64,000 nt of DNA. Origin: Meridianimarinicoccus sp044221805. Its GTDB lineage: Bacteria; Pseudomonadota; Alphaproteobacteria; Rhodobacterales; Rhodobacteraceae. How positions within the stretch are numbered: position 1 is the stretch's first letter; every line of letters starts with the position of its first letter. The translations under genes were made by a program, and so were the position numbers. Below, piece by piece: positions 27,820 through 35,510 of this stretch. Location: positions 77,397 to 141,396 of the forward strand of contig JBGAOK010000001.1 of assembly GCA_044221805.1 (NCBI GenBank). The letters are read 5' to 3'. The notes below the pieces were generated by a model that saw only the letters and a list, made by a program, of their open reading frames with translations, searched no databases and was not told the DNA's origin.

Positions 27820-28623
27820 TCAGAATCGGTAGCCGACCATGATCGAGGCCGAAGACTGGCTGGTTTCCTGCACCACCGGGCTGTCGGCGGCATCGCCGAG
27901 CAGTTCCGATACCCCGACCTGACCGCGCATGATCCAGTGATCGTTCAGGAAATAGGTGGCCGAGAGTTCCACCCCGACGCTGCTCAGTCCGGCGCCGGCA
28001 TCGTATTCCGGCAGGCCGGACGCTGCCGACTGCGCCGTGGTCACCCCGAAATAGGCTTCCATGTACCTGTCGTCGGCCCACATCGCCGTTACGCTGGCCG
28101 CAAGCATGACCTCGCCCAGCGGGCGCGAGACCTCGGCCCCGAACTTGCCGGTCAGACCCTCGCTGCCGTCGAAGGTCCTGCTCAGATCGGCGAACAGGTT
28201 GACCGGCCCGGCGGTGTAGTCGACGCCGAAGCCGACGCCCAGACCGCCGTCGATGTCGCCGAGCCCGTCCAGATGGTCGGACTCGCTTTCCTTGCGGCCC
28301 CAGTCATAGCCCAGCCCGGCGGTCAGCGTCAGTGGCCCGGTCTCGTAGATGTCGTACTGGATGCCGGTGATGTCGACGGTGGCCCGGTTGCCATAGGTGA
28401 TCAGGAAGAACGGCAACGCGCTGGTCTTGTAGTCCTTCGCGCCCTCGAACACCGGGGATCGCATGACCGCGGCGCCGAGGATGTAGTTCAGCCCGCTGCT
28501 GTCCTCGTCCGGTCCGAAATCCTGCGCGGGCGCCCGGTGCGCGACCAGCGTCCACGGGGCGGCGAGGCACAGCACCACCGGCGGCAGCAGGCGGAGGCTG
28601 CGCTGTCCTTGCGTCCTGGTCAT
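27820..28623 (-). CDS. MipA/OmpV-family outer-membrane protein
   Basis: 267-aa protein with a signal peptide (cleavage after about APAQ, residue 34). It opens with GLNYILGAAVMRSPVFEGAKDYK, the usual start of MipA/OmpV barrels, and shows alternating beta-strands to the C-terminal aromatic residue (MVGYRF, ending in F as outer-membrane barrels do). It is first in the operon with the RND system and its two-component regulator. Related proteins are co-encoded with two-component systems in many proteobacteria and are linked to envelope or antimicrobial stress. Confidence 0.92.
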   Translation of the reverse strand: MTRTQGQRSLRLLPPVVLCLAAPWTLVAHRAPAQDFGPDEDSSGLNYILGAAVMRSPVFEGAKDYKTSALPFFLITYGNRATVDITGIQYDIYETGPLTLTAGLGYDWGRKESESDHLDGLGDIDGGLGVGFGVDYTAGPVNLFADLSRTFDGSEGLTGKFGAEVSRPLGEVMLAASVTAMWADDRYMEAYFGVTTAQSAASGLPEYDAGAGLSSVGVELSATYFLNDHWIMRGQVGVSELLGDAADSPVVQETSQSSASIMVGYRF

Positions 28624-29239
28624 CGGTCAGTCTCCAGAAGGGTTGAGGCTGACACAAAGGAAACGCAGCCAACGCCCGAGCTATGGACCACCGGACAGTT
28701 TCGCAGGGTTTTGAATTGTTGAGAATTGTTGCCGGGCCGCCGGCGAGGGGCCGCAGCGCCCGGCCCGCACGGCAACGTGCAGATGGCGTGGCCGCAGGAC
28801 CGCGCGGCGGGTCCGTCGCTTGCCTGCCCTCCGGCGGGCCGGAACCGGGTGACCATCACCGGGCCGGTGAGCTATCCTTTCGGACCCACAGGCGCCGGTC
28901 CCAGAGCAGGATGATGCGGCGGCTGCCAGTCAGCCGGAAGACCCTGCGGACGCAACCAGGCGCGCCGGATCCGGTCCCGGCCGAGAGGCCGCGCGCTCCC
29001 CGTGGGCCGAAGTTCGACCCGTTCGGGCCGTCACTGAAGATGCCGATCGCCGAGGCCGCGCCGGGACGGTTGTCTGGACGCCGGCGGGCGGCGTGCGCAA
29101 CGGCTGGTGGCTCCGCGAGCGAGCCTGCGATGGCCTGCGCGATCGAGGGCCCATCCCTGGCGCGCAGGGTCTGGCCATGGGATCAAGCACCGAGCGAGGA
29201 CCGTGGCCACGGAAACCGAAGGCCATCCGGCCGGACCGG
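28624..29239. other. Gap holding the MipA-RND operon promoter; no gene seen
   Basis: 616-bp stretch between the MipA start (minus, upstream side) and the stop of the acyl-CoA dehydrogenase gene. Apart from the direct repeat at 28713-28731, nothing was recognised. The part from about 28900 to 29239 is very G/C-rich and could hold transcript ends or gene remnants, but no frame there has family sequence. Confidence 0.5.
28713..28731 (-). promoter_or_regulatory. Tandem direct repeat, candidate OmpR-type response-regulator box
   Basis: GAATTGTTG occurs twice with a 10-bp period (28713-28721 and 28723-28731; CAACAATTC twice on the coding strand), about 90 bp upstream of the MipA start. OmpR/PhoB-type regulators bind tandem direct half-sites spaced one helical turn apart, and the operon encodes such a regulator. 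This suggests autoregulation. The site is A/T-rich within a G/C-rich gap, which fits a promoter. Confidence 0.5.
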
Positions 29240-30421
29240 TCAGCGCAGCCGTTCATCCACGAAGCGTTCGATCTTCGCGGTGTTCATGCTGAGGCGATAG
29301 TTCGACACCATGATCGGACCCGACAGGATGTCGGCCAGCGGCTCGGCCAGGGAATAGGGGCCGCCGGTCGCATAGCCCCGCAGCCCGACCAGCCCGAGGG
29401 CGCCGACGCAGATCGACACTGCGAGTTCCGAGCAGTTGACCTTCAGCCGGTTGATCTGTGCCGAGAGGCCGAAGCCCATGTCGGTGGCCTGTTCGCGGGT
29501 CTCGTAGGACGCGATGGCCTGGCGGATCAGCGCATTCATCATGTGGTGGCGGTCGACCAGCCGGGTCAGCTCGTACTGGGCGACCTGGCCGGTGCCGCCC
29601 GCCGGGTCGGTCTCGGCGGCGACGAAGCGGCGGGTGCGGTCCAGCGCCGTCCAGACGATCCCGGACCACAGGGCCGACCAGAAGATGTGGATCGAGGGCG
29701 TCATGGTCTGCCGCGCGATGGCGCCGAAATCGGCCGAGAAGATCGCCTCGGGGGCGAAGCGGATGGTGAAGGTCCAGGGCCCGTTCAGGATGCCCCGCAT
29801 CCCCATCAGGGACATGTCGCGGCCCATCTCGAAGGCGGCCCGGTCGACTTCGGCGGCGATCAGCACCTGCTTCTTCCGCCCGCCCGCGCCGATCTGGTTC
29901 GCGGTGACGAGGATCAGGTCGGCATGGTCCACATACGAGACGTTGGGGCTTTCCTTCACCACCTTGAGACGGTCGTCGCCATCGGGTTCGATGCCGCAGA
30001 CCGAGGTCAGGATGTCGCCGCCCGGCCCCTTCTCCGACGTGCCCGAGGCGATCAGCAGCTGGTCCGCCAGCATCCGCTGCTGCAGGGCATCGAACCACGG
30101 CGTCGCGGCGGCATGGACCGAGAGGCTGAGCGCCTGGCTCATGTGCATGGCATAGACCAGCCCCGCCGAGCCGGATTGCCGGGCGATCTCGTGGGTGATG
30201 GCCGCGATGGCGGCGACGTCCAGTTCCGGCCCGCCAAGCCGCTGCGGCACGCAGACCGCCAGCAGTTCCGACCGCCGCATCTCGGCCAGCAGGGCATCGC
30301 AATGGGCCTTCTCGCGGCCGGGTCCGGGCTTGACCGCGATCCTTTCGGACAGGGTCGCGGCGCGGTCGATGTAGAGGCGCGCATGATCCGCCTGCGCCGT
30401 GTCATCCCCGTGAAACGTCAT
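29240..30421 (-). CDS. Acyl-CoA dehydrogenase family protein
   Basis: 393-aa protein. The N-terminal helical domain (RRSELLAVCVPQRLGG, the standard ACAD pocket) and middle beta-domain (LLIASGTSEKGPGGD, MGMRGILNGPWTF) are clear. The C-terminal domain ends EPLADILSGPIMVSNYRLS rather than in the region carrying the catalytic Glu of classical enzymes. It is therefore closer to the ACAD branch that oxidises carrier-bound or unusual substrates. It lies last in the Dlt-like operon, 37 bp after the MBOAT gene. By analogy with prolyl-carrier oxidases in pyrrole biosynthesis it may desaturate the acyl or aminoacyl group on the carrier protein, but this is inference. An alternative start lies 48 bp upstream. 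Confidence 0.85.
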   Translation of the reverse strand: MTFHGDDTAQADHARLYIDRAATLSERIAVKPGPGREKAHCDALLAEMRRSELLAVCVPQRLGGPELDVAAIAAITHEIARQSGSAGLVYAMHMSQALSLSVHAAATPWFDALQQRMLADQLLIASGTSEKGPGGDILTSVCGIEPDGDDRLKVVKESPNVSYVDHADLILVTANQIGAGGRKKQVLIAAEVDRAAFEMGRDMSLMGMRGILNGPWTFTIRFAPEAIFSADFGAIARQTMTPSIHIFWSALWSGIVWTALDRTRRFVAAETDPAGGTGQVAQYELTRLVDRHHMMNALIRQAIASYETREQATDMGFGLSAQINRLKVNCSELAVSICVGALGLVGLRGYATGGPYSLAEPLADILSGPIMVSNYRLSMNTAKIERFVDERLR

Positions 30422-30458
30422 GATCGAAGCCCCCTTCGTGCTTCCGTACCGCCCAACC

Positions 30459-31658
30459 TCAAACCGCAATCCCGAACGCAGCCAGGATCAGACCCAGCGA
30501 GGCCGTCACCGGGGCCTGGCCGTAGAGCGCGGTGAACGCCCCGCCGAGGGCGACGTAGCCCATGGTCATCGCCCATCCGGCCGCCTGACCCGCCCGGGTC
30601 TTCATCGCGGTGATCTTCCGCTTCATCGCGAAGCGCCCCCAGAACAGCAGGAAGGCCAGCCCGGCGCCGTGCCAGAGGCCCCACAGCACCCAGTGCGGGC
30701 TGGCCGAATGCCACAGGCCCATGGCGGCGAAGGTGGCGATCACCGCCCAGTAGGGATTCCGCGTCCAGCCGATCATCGGCATGTAGACATAGGCCCGGCA
30801 CCAGTTGGCCAGCGTCATGTGCCAGCGCTGCCAGAACTTCTGCAGGCTGGTGGCGAGGAAGGGCAGGTTGAAGTTCTCCATGATCCGCAGGCCGAACAGC
30901 CGCGACGATCCGATGGCGATGTCCGAATAGGCCGAGAAATCCAGATAGACATAGGCCAGTGTGAGCAGCAGCGCCGCCCAGACCCGGTACGGCGGCAGCG
31001 CGCCCGGATCGGCGGACAGCGCAAGAAGCCCGCCCCCCGACACGTTCGACAGCAGCTCCAGCACCAGCACGCCCAGAAAGAACTTCTTGCACAGCCCGAT
31101 CGCGATCCGCAGCACGCCTTCGACGATGAAACGCCACGCGAAGGCCTGATCGCGGCGTTCGGCCAGATAGTGGTCGAAGCGCTCGATCGGGCCGGCCGTG
31201 AAGATCGGCGCCAGGAACAGCCAGGCGGCGAAGTCGCCGGGCCCGTGAGGCGGAAAGTTGCCCCGGCGCATCTCGATCACATAATGCAGAAGCTTGAAGC
31301 TGAAATAGCTGACCCCCAGCGGGATCGCCACGTCGAGGAAGCTGCCCTGACCGCCAAGGGCAGTGGCCAGCGCGGGCAGGTACTTGGCCCAGACGAAATA
31401 AACCAGCACCAGCCATGCTGGCCAGGCCGAGCGGGCAGCGCGGATCACCCATGCCGGCCAGCGCTGGGGGTCGAGCCGGAAACCCGCGAAGACCAGCGTG
31501 GCCAGCGCCAGCATCAGGACCAGATCGTTCCGGGCGAAATGGCCGATCAGCACGAGGCTCGTCAGGGCCAGAAGCCAGGTCCGCCAGGACGCGGGGGCCA
31601 GCCAGTACAGCATGGGGACCAGGACCAGAAAGTACCACCATTCCGCGGTCTGGATCAT
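30459..31658 (-). CDS. MBOAT-family membrane O-acyltransferase (DltB/AlgI-like)
   Basis: 399-aa polytopic protein with about ten hydrophobic segments. MBOAT signatures are FQ-type RWHMTLANWCRAYVYMP (H280), GLWHSAS (H317) and the near-invariant active-site histidine region WGLWHGAG (H330); LDFSAYSDIAIG is the other conserved block. DltB and AlgI move an acyl group across the inner membrane onto an exported polymer. It starts 4 bp after the DltX-like gene. With the ligase, carrier, microprotein and SGNH protein in the same operon it should be the transmembrane transferase of the system. Confidence 0.92.
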   Translation of the reverse strand: MIQTAEWWYFLVLVPMLYWLAPASWRTWLLALTSLVLIGHFARNDLVLMLALATLVFAGFRLDPQRWPAWVIRAARSAWPAWLVLVYFVWAKYLPALATALGGQGSFLDVAIPLGVSYFSFKLLHYVIEMRRGNFPPHGPGDFAAWLFLAPIFTAGPIERFDHYLAERRDQAFAWRFIVEGVLRIAIGLCKKFFLGVLVLELLSNVSGGGLLALSADPGALPPYRVWAALLLTLAYVYLDFSAYSDIAIGSSRLFGLRIMENFNLPFLATSLQKFWQRWHMTLANWCRAYVYMPMIGWTRNPYWAVIATFAAMGLWHSASPHWVLWGLWHGAGLAFLLFWGRFAMKRKITAMKTRAGQAAGWAMTMGYVALGGAFTALYGQAPVTASLGLILAAFGIAV

Positions 31659-31662
31659 CGGT

Positions 31663-31863
31663 TCAGAACCCCTGATACTTGAACGGGCTCACGTTGCCCG
31701 CCACTGCCACGAGTTCCAGCAGCGCGGGCATCAGCGCCAGCCCCAGGGCAAGGCCGAGCACCACCCGCCCGGCCAGACGCGCCCAATGGAGCCCCGGCCG
31801 GCAATCCGCGATCCGGTCGGCCTCGGATGGGATGCCGGGCACCATGCGGCCGCTGTCGGTCAC
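31663..31863 (-). CDS. DltX-like microprotein with C-terminal FxYxxF motif
   Basis: 66-aa single-pass membrane protein. The GTG start at 31863 overlaps the stop of the SGNH gene (GTGA), and its TGA lies 4 bp before the MBOAT start. One TM helix (about 31-54, GRVVLGLALGLALMPALLEL) is followed by the last residues SPFKYQGF, i.e. F61-K-Y63-Q-G-F66, an exact FxYxxF. In Gram-positive dlt operons the microprotein DltX ends in this motif and its tyrosine is proposed to carry D-alanine between DltB and DltD. Position between the DltD-like and DltB-like genes and the matching C-terminus make the assignment strong despite the length. Homology beyond the motif cannot be judged. Confidence 0.8.
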   Translation of the reverse strand: MTDSGRMVPGIPSEADRIADCRPGLHWARLAGRVVLGLALGLALMPALLELVAVAGNVSPFKYQGF

Positions 31864-32972
31864 GGTGCGCCCCCGACCTGCCGGGCCAGCGGCACCAGAT
31901 GCGCCAGGATGCGGTCCTGACAGGCGACCTGCGGATCGCCCTCGCGGATGTGCAGCACGTCGAAATAATCGCCGGGGGCCAATGCCGCCTCGCTGACCGC
32001 GGGCCAGAACGGCACGCCGGCCCGGGCGGCGAGCGCCACGATCTCGTTCCGGAACAGCGCGGCGTCGGACGCGATGGCAGGGTCCTGCAGGAACTCCGGC
32101 GACAACGGTTCCTCGACAAAGGCGACGGTGATCCCGGGCACGGCCTGAAGCCGCCGCAGGATCCGTTCGGACAGGGCATGGAAGTCTTCGCGCCCGGCCA
32201 TCCCGGCAGAAATCGCCGCCCTGAGACCGTCGACCTGTTTCGGACCCGGGGCAGTGCCGCGCGCATAGCTGTCTGCATCGCGCTGCGCCGGCCGGCGCAG
32301 CGCGAGGCGCAGCAGGCTTTTCGGCGCGTTCAGGGCCACGAAGTCGCGATGTTCGACGGCCCAGACCGGCACGGGCTTTGACGGCGCCGCACCGAGCGCG
32401 GCGAGTTCCGCATCGGCCCATGCTGACGCCAGAGGGATGCGGCTGGCCTTGTCGCTGTGCAGCATCCGGTCCTGGGTCCAGGCGACGCGGGTCATCCCCA
32501 TGCCGATGACGACAATCACCGGTGCGGCCTCGGCAGGCCGGTCGGACAGGGCAGTCTCGAGCAGCCGCAACTGGTCCAGCGGGCTTTGCAGCGGCGTCGC
32601 CAGAATGCGCAGATCCCAGTCCCGGGAGCTGCCGACGGACAACCCCCGATCCAGCCGCTCTCCTTCCGCGATCATCTGGGCAACGGTCGAGGATCCCAGA
32701 AAGACAACTGTGGGCGAGCGGCCGTTGTCCTCGCGCATCCGCAGCGCCTCGACCAGGGCGAAGGCGTCCGCATCCCGGCCGGATCGGGGCACGAACGCTC
32801 CCATCGGCCCCGCCATGGTCTCGGGACTGAACAGCCAGACGGTCACGCCCGAGACGCCGGTGAACACCCCCAGCATGATCCAGAGCGACAGCGCCGACAG
32901 GTCGGTGACGCCCGCCCAGAACTCGCCCCAGGTGCGGCGCAGCGCGGCCACGGTCGCGGCGGTGCCGGTCAT
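31860..32972 (-). CDS. Membrane-anchored SGNH/GDSL-like protein, DltD- or AlgJ-like
   Basis: 370-aa protein with one N-terminal TM helix (about 28-47) and an extracytoplasmic SGNH-type domain. The nucleophile block is FLGSSTVAQM (S94/S95), and the C-terminal Asp-His pair is in YFDVLHI (D338, H341), the DxxH of the fold. DltD, AlgJ and AlgX-type proteins of this fold pass acyl groups from the MBOAT to the final polymer or edit them. The ATG overlaps the ligase stop (ATGA) and its stop overlaps the microprotein GTG, so all three are translationally coupled. Confidence 0.82.
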   Translation of the reverse strand: MTGTAATVAALRRTWGEFWAGVTDLSALSLWIMLGVFTGVSGVTVWLFSPETMAGPMGAFVPRSGRDADAFALVEALRMREDNGRSPTVVFLGSSTVAQMIAEGERLDRGLSVGSSRDWDLRILATPLQSPLDQLRLLETALSDRPAEAAPVIVVIGMGMTRVAWTQDRMLHSDKASRIPLASAWADAELAALGAAPSKPVPVWAVEHRDFVALNAPKSLLRLALRRPAQRDADSYARGTAPGPKQVDGLRAAISAGMAGREDFHALSERILRRLQAVPGITVAFVEEPLSPEFLQDPAIASDAALFRNEIVALAARAGVPFWPAVSEAALAPGDYFDVLHIREGDPQVACQDRILAHLVPLARQVGGAP

Positions 32973-34582
32973 GGCCGGCCTTCCGCGGCGCGCGTCAGGG
33001 CCGGATAGTCCACCTTGCCGCTGCGGGTCCGGGGCAGGGCGTCGAACACCAGCCAGCGCCGCGGCTGCATGTGCTGGCTCATGGTCTGGCGCGCGGCGGC
33101 CCTGAGCCGGCCCACCAGGTCCGCCTCGGACAGCCACGCGCCGGCCGAGGTTCCGGTGTCGCCCGCCGCCCCTGCCGGAAGCGCTTTCGGGATGGGCATC
33201 GGCACGGGTGCCGGCGCGACCGTGGCGCCGGCGGCCCGCTTCGGCACGATGCAGGCGACGATCATGTCGCCCAGCACGTCATGGGGCAGGGCGATCACGC
33301 CGGCATCGGCGACCAGCCCACTGTCCAGAAGCAGCGCCTCGATCTCGTCCGGCGAGACCCGTATCCCCATTGATTTCATCTGCCGGTCGCGGCGGCCGTG
33401 AATGCGCAGCAACCCGTCCGACCCGACCCGGCCCAGGTCGCCGGTATGGACCACCTGCCCGGAACCACCGGCGGGGTCGTGGCGCAGCACCTCGGCCGTC
33501 CGTCCGGGGTCGTTCCAGTAGCCCAGGAAGGTCCCGAGGCCGCGATGGACGATCTCGCCTTCCTCTTCCGGGGCGGCCGGCGTTCCGTCCGGCCGCAGCA
33601 CCGCCAGCGTGACCCCGGGCACCGCATGGCCGACGGCGTCGGGCGCCTGCCGGGCCAGCGCGACCGGCAGAGAGGCGCTGCGGTAGGTCTCGGTCAGGCC
33701 GTAATTGAGCGAGACCGCGGCTTCGGGAAACAGCTCCAGCATTTGTTCGAACACCCGGGCCGGAATCTTCGACCCGGTGTTGGTGATCAGCCGGATGCTC
33801 GACCGGTCAGTCTCGCGGATCGGCGCGAGGCCAGCCGTGAGATCGCCGAACACCGCCGGGACGCCGGCAAGGACCGTGGGCCGGTGCCGGGCCAAGGCCT
33901 CGCAGAGGCCGAAGCCGGTGCGGGGCAAGGGCAGCACCAGCGGCATGCCCTGCAGCAGGCAGGACAGCGCCTGGCCCCAGCCATAATCGAAAGCGAAGGG
34001 CACCGGGCAGAGGATCCGGTCTTGGTCGGTGTAGCCCAGAAACCGTCCCAGGCTTTCCGAGCAGGCCAGCAGCGTCGCCCCGGACTGGGTCACCCCCTTG
34101 GGGCGGCCGGACGAGCCCGAGGTGAAGACGATCGATCCCGGGCCGTCCCCGGGCCGCGCGGCCGGCATCGGACCCTGGACGGGCACCGGATCGCCGCTCG
34201 CCGGCACAAGTTCCCGCAGGTCGACCCGGGGAAGATCCTCGAGGCCGCGCAACGGGCTGTCGGTGACGACCAGCGCGGCATCGGTGGTGCGCTGCGCATG
34301 GGTCAGGTGGGCGGGCGGGCTGTCCTGGTGGATCAGTGCCGGGATCGCGCCCCGGTGCCAGATGCCCAGGACCCAGGCCAGCATCTCCGCCGCCGGATGG
34401 CAGGCGACCAGCACCCGGTCGCCCGGCTGCAGGCCGAAGCCGGCGTCCAGCGTGGCGGCCGCATCCACCGCGGCGCGCCTCAGATCGGCGAAGCGCCAGA
34501 CCTGCGCGCCCTGAAACACCGCCTCGTCGCCCGCGCGTCGGGATGCGATCCGGTCGAAGCGATCCCAGAGCGCATTGGCCAT
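32969..34582 (-). CDS. AMP-forming acyl/amino acid ligase of the Dlt-like operon
   Basis: 537-aa ANL-superfamily ligase. Motif A3 reads FTSGSSGRPKG (about 152-162), A5 NYGLTETYRS, A7 HTGDLG, A8 RIHGRRDRQMKSMGIRV, and A10 RTRSGKVDY with the catalytic lysine. It has no fused carrier domain. The type resembles DltA and the AMP ligase found in exosortase-A-associated clusters (with a PLP decarboxylase and carrier, as here). The role is to adenylate an acid or amino acid and load it on the operon's carrier protein. An Ala/Pro-rich insertion lies at about 460-490 in the C-terminal subdomain. Confidence 0.9.
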   Translation of the reverse strand: MANALWDRFDRIASRRAGDEAVFQGAQVWRFADLRRAAVDAAATLDAGFGLQPGDRVLVACHPAAEMLAWVLGIWHRGAIPALIHQDSPPAHLTHAQRTTDAALVVTDSPLRGLEDLPRVDLRELVPASGDPVPVQGPMPAARPGDGPGSIVFTSGSSGRPKGVTQSGATLLACSESLGRFLGYTDQDRILCPVPFAFDYGWGQALSCLLQGMPLVLPLPRTGFGLCEALARHRPTVLAGVPAVFGDLTAGLAPIRETDRSSIRLITNTGSKIPARVFEQMLELFPEAAVSLNYGLTETYRSASLPVALARQAPDAVGHAVPGVTLAVLRPDGTPAAPEEEGEIVHRGLGTFLGYWNDPGRTAEVLRHDPAGGSGQVVHTGDLGRVGSDGLLRIHGRRDRQMKSMGIRVSPDEIEALLLDSGLVADAGVIALPHDVLGDMIVACIVPKRAAGATVAPAPVPMPIPKALPAGAAGDTGTSAGAWLSEADLVGRLRAAARQTMSQHMQPRRWLVFDALPRTRSGKVDYPALTRAAEGRP

Positions 34583-34586
34583 CCGG

Positions 34587-35510
34587 CTAGCCCTCGGACC
34601 TTGAGGTGTTCCACTTCATGCTCGCGGCCATCGCGAACTGGCGGACCGCATCATCGCGGGACGGCAGGCGTGGCACCTTCGGCACCTCGTAGCCCTGCGC
34701 CTGCATCATCGGGGCAAGGATCGGCACGATCCGCGCCTGGGCCGCCCGCGGCAGCCGCTTGCGCCAGGCGTTCGGTTCCGGCGGCCGGATGCCCCGGGTC
34801 TGGTTGACCCGGAAATCCCCCAGCCCGATCCGGGGTTGCATGCTGAAGGCGACATCTGCCAGCCGGGCGCCGTCGCCGTCCGCGACCCCGATCCAGGCCA
34901 GCAAGCCGGAGAGCGTTTCGCCGGGTGCGGCGACGAGGTCTTCATAGCGCAGCCGGAACACCGCATCGCCGCGGCGTGCCGCAAAACCTTCCAGCGCCGC
35001 GGCGCGGTCCACCCAGGCGCGGGCGAGGCCTTCGAACCGGTCCGGATAGCGGGCGGTGGCCGCCGCCAGATCGGACAGTTGGGCGCCCATCTCGGCGTCA
35101 AGGTCCAGGTTCGACGCGATCACGTCCAGGGGATTGCGCGTGAGCGCGATGAAGCGTGCGTGCCCGTGCAGCAGCACCTCGATGGTTTCCAGATGGAAGA
35201 TGTCGTTTCCGGTCTTCTCGACACAGACCGGGGCGCCGGCGGCGATCCGGTTGTGGAAGCCGAGCACCAGATCGCGCAGCGGCGCGATGACATCCTCGGC
35301 TGGAATGCCGACGAAGGCGAGCCCGCTCAGCACCCCGATGGGCGGGCCTTCCACGGCGGTCTGTTCGGACAGGAAGCGGCTGGCCGCGGTCAGCAGATGG
35401 GTTTCGGGCGGGCAGGAGATCTCCGGATGTGCGTCCAGCAGACGGGCCAGCAGCGTGGTCCCCGACCGCGGGAAGCCGAGCACCACCACGAAGGCGGGCG
35501 GCACGCTCAT
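34587..35510 (-). CDS. Sulfotransferase family protein
   Basis: 307-aa protein. A PAPS 5'-phosphosulfate loop is at the N-terminus (VLGFPRSGTTLLARLLDAHP, about 10-29). The 3'-phosphate site is in RFIALTRNPLDVIASN (about 125-140). This is the Sulfotransfer_3-type layout. ATG 35510 overlaps the decarboxylase stop (ATGA). It would transfer sulfate from PAPS to a hydroxyl or amine on a small molecule or polymer. In this operon the acceptor may be the activated acyl group or the envelope polymer itself. Confidence 0.88.
   Translation of the reverse strand: MSVPPAFVVVLGFPRSGTTLLARLLDAHPEISCPPETHLLTAASRFLSEQTAVEGPPIGVLSGLAFVGIPAEDVIAPLRDLVLGFHNRIAAGAPVCVEKTGNDIFHLETIEVLLHGHARFIALTRNPLDVIASNLDLDAEMGAQLSDLAAATARYPDRFEGLARAWVDRAAALEGFAARRGDAVFRLRYEDLVAAPGETLSGLLAWIGVADGDGARLADVAFSMQPRIGLGDFRVNQTRGIRPPEPNAWRKRLPRAAQARIVPILAPMMQAQGYEVPKVPRLPSRDDAVRQFAMAASMKWNTSRSEG

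Noticed and set aside
20961..30535. Very long open frames on the plus strand opposite the kinase, RND, adaptor, and acyl-CoA dehydrogenase genes
   Set aside because: They are frame shadows caused by high GC. They have Arg/Gly/Gln/His-rich background composition, no family motifs, and the minus-strand genes are certain.
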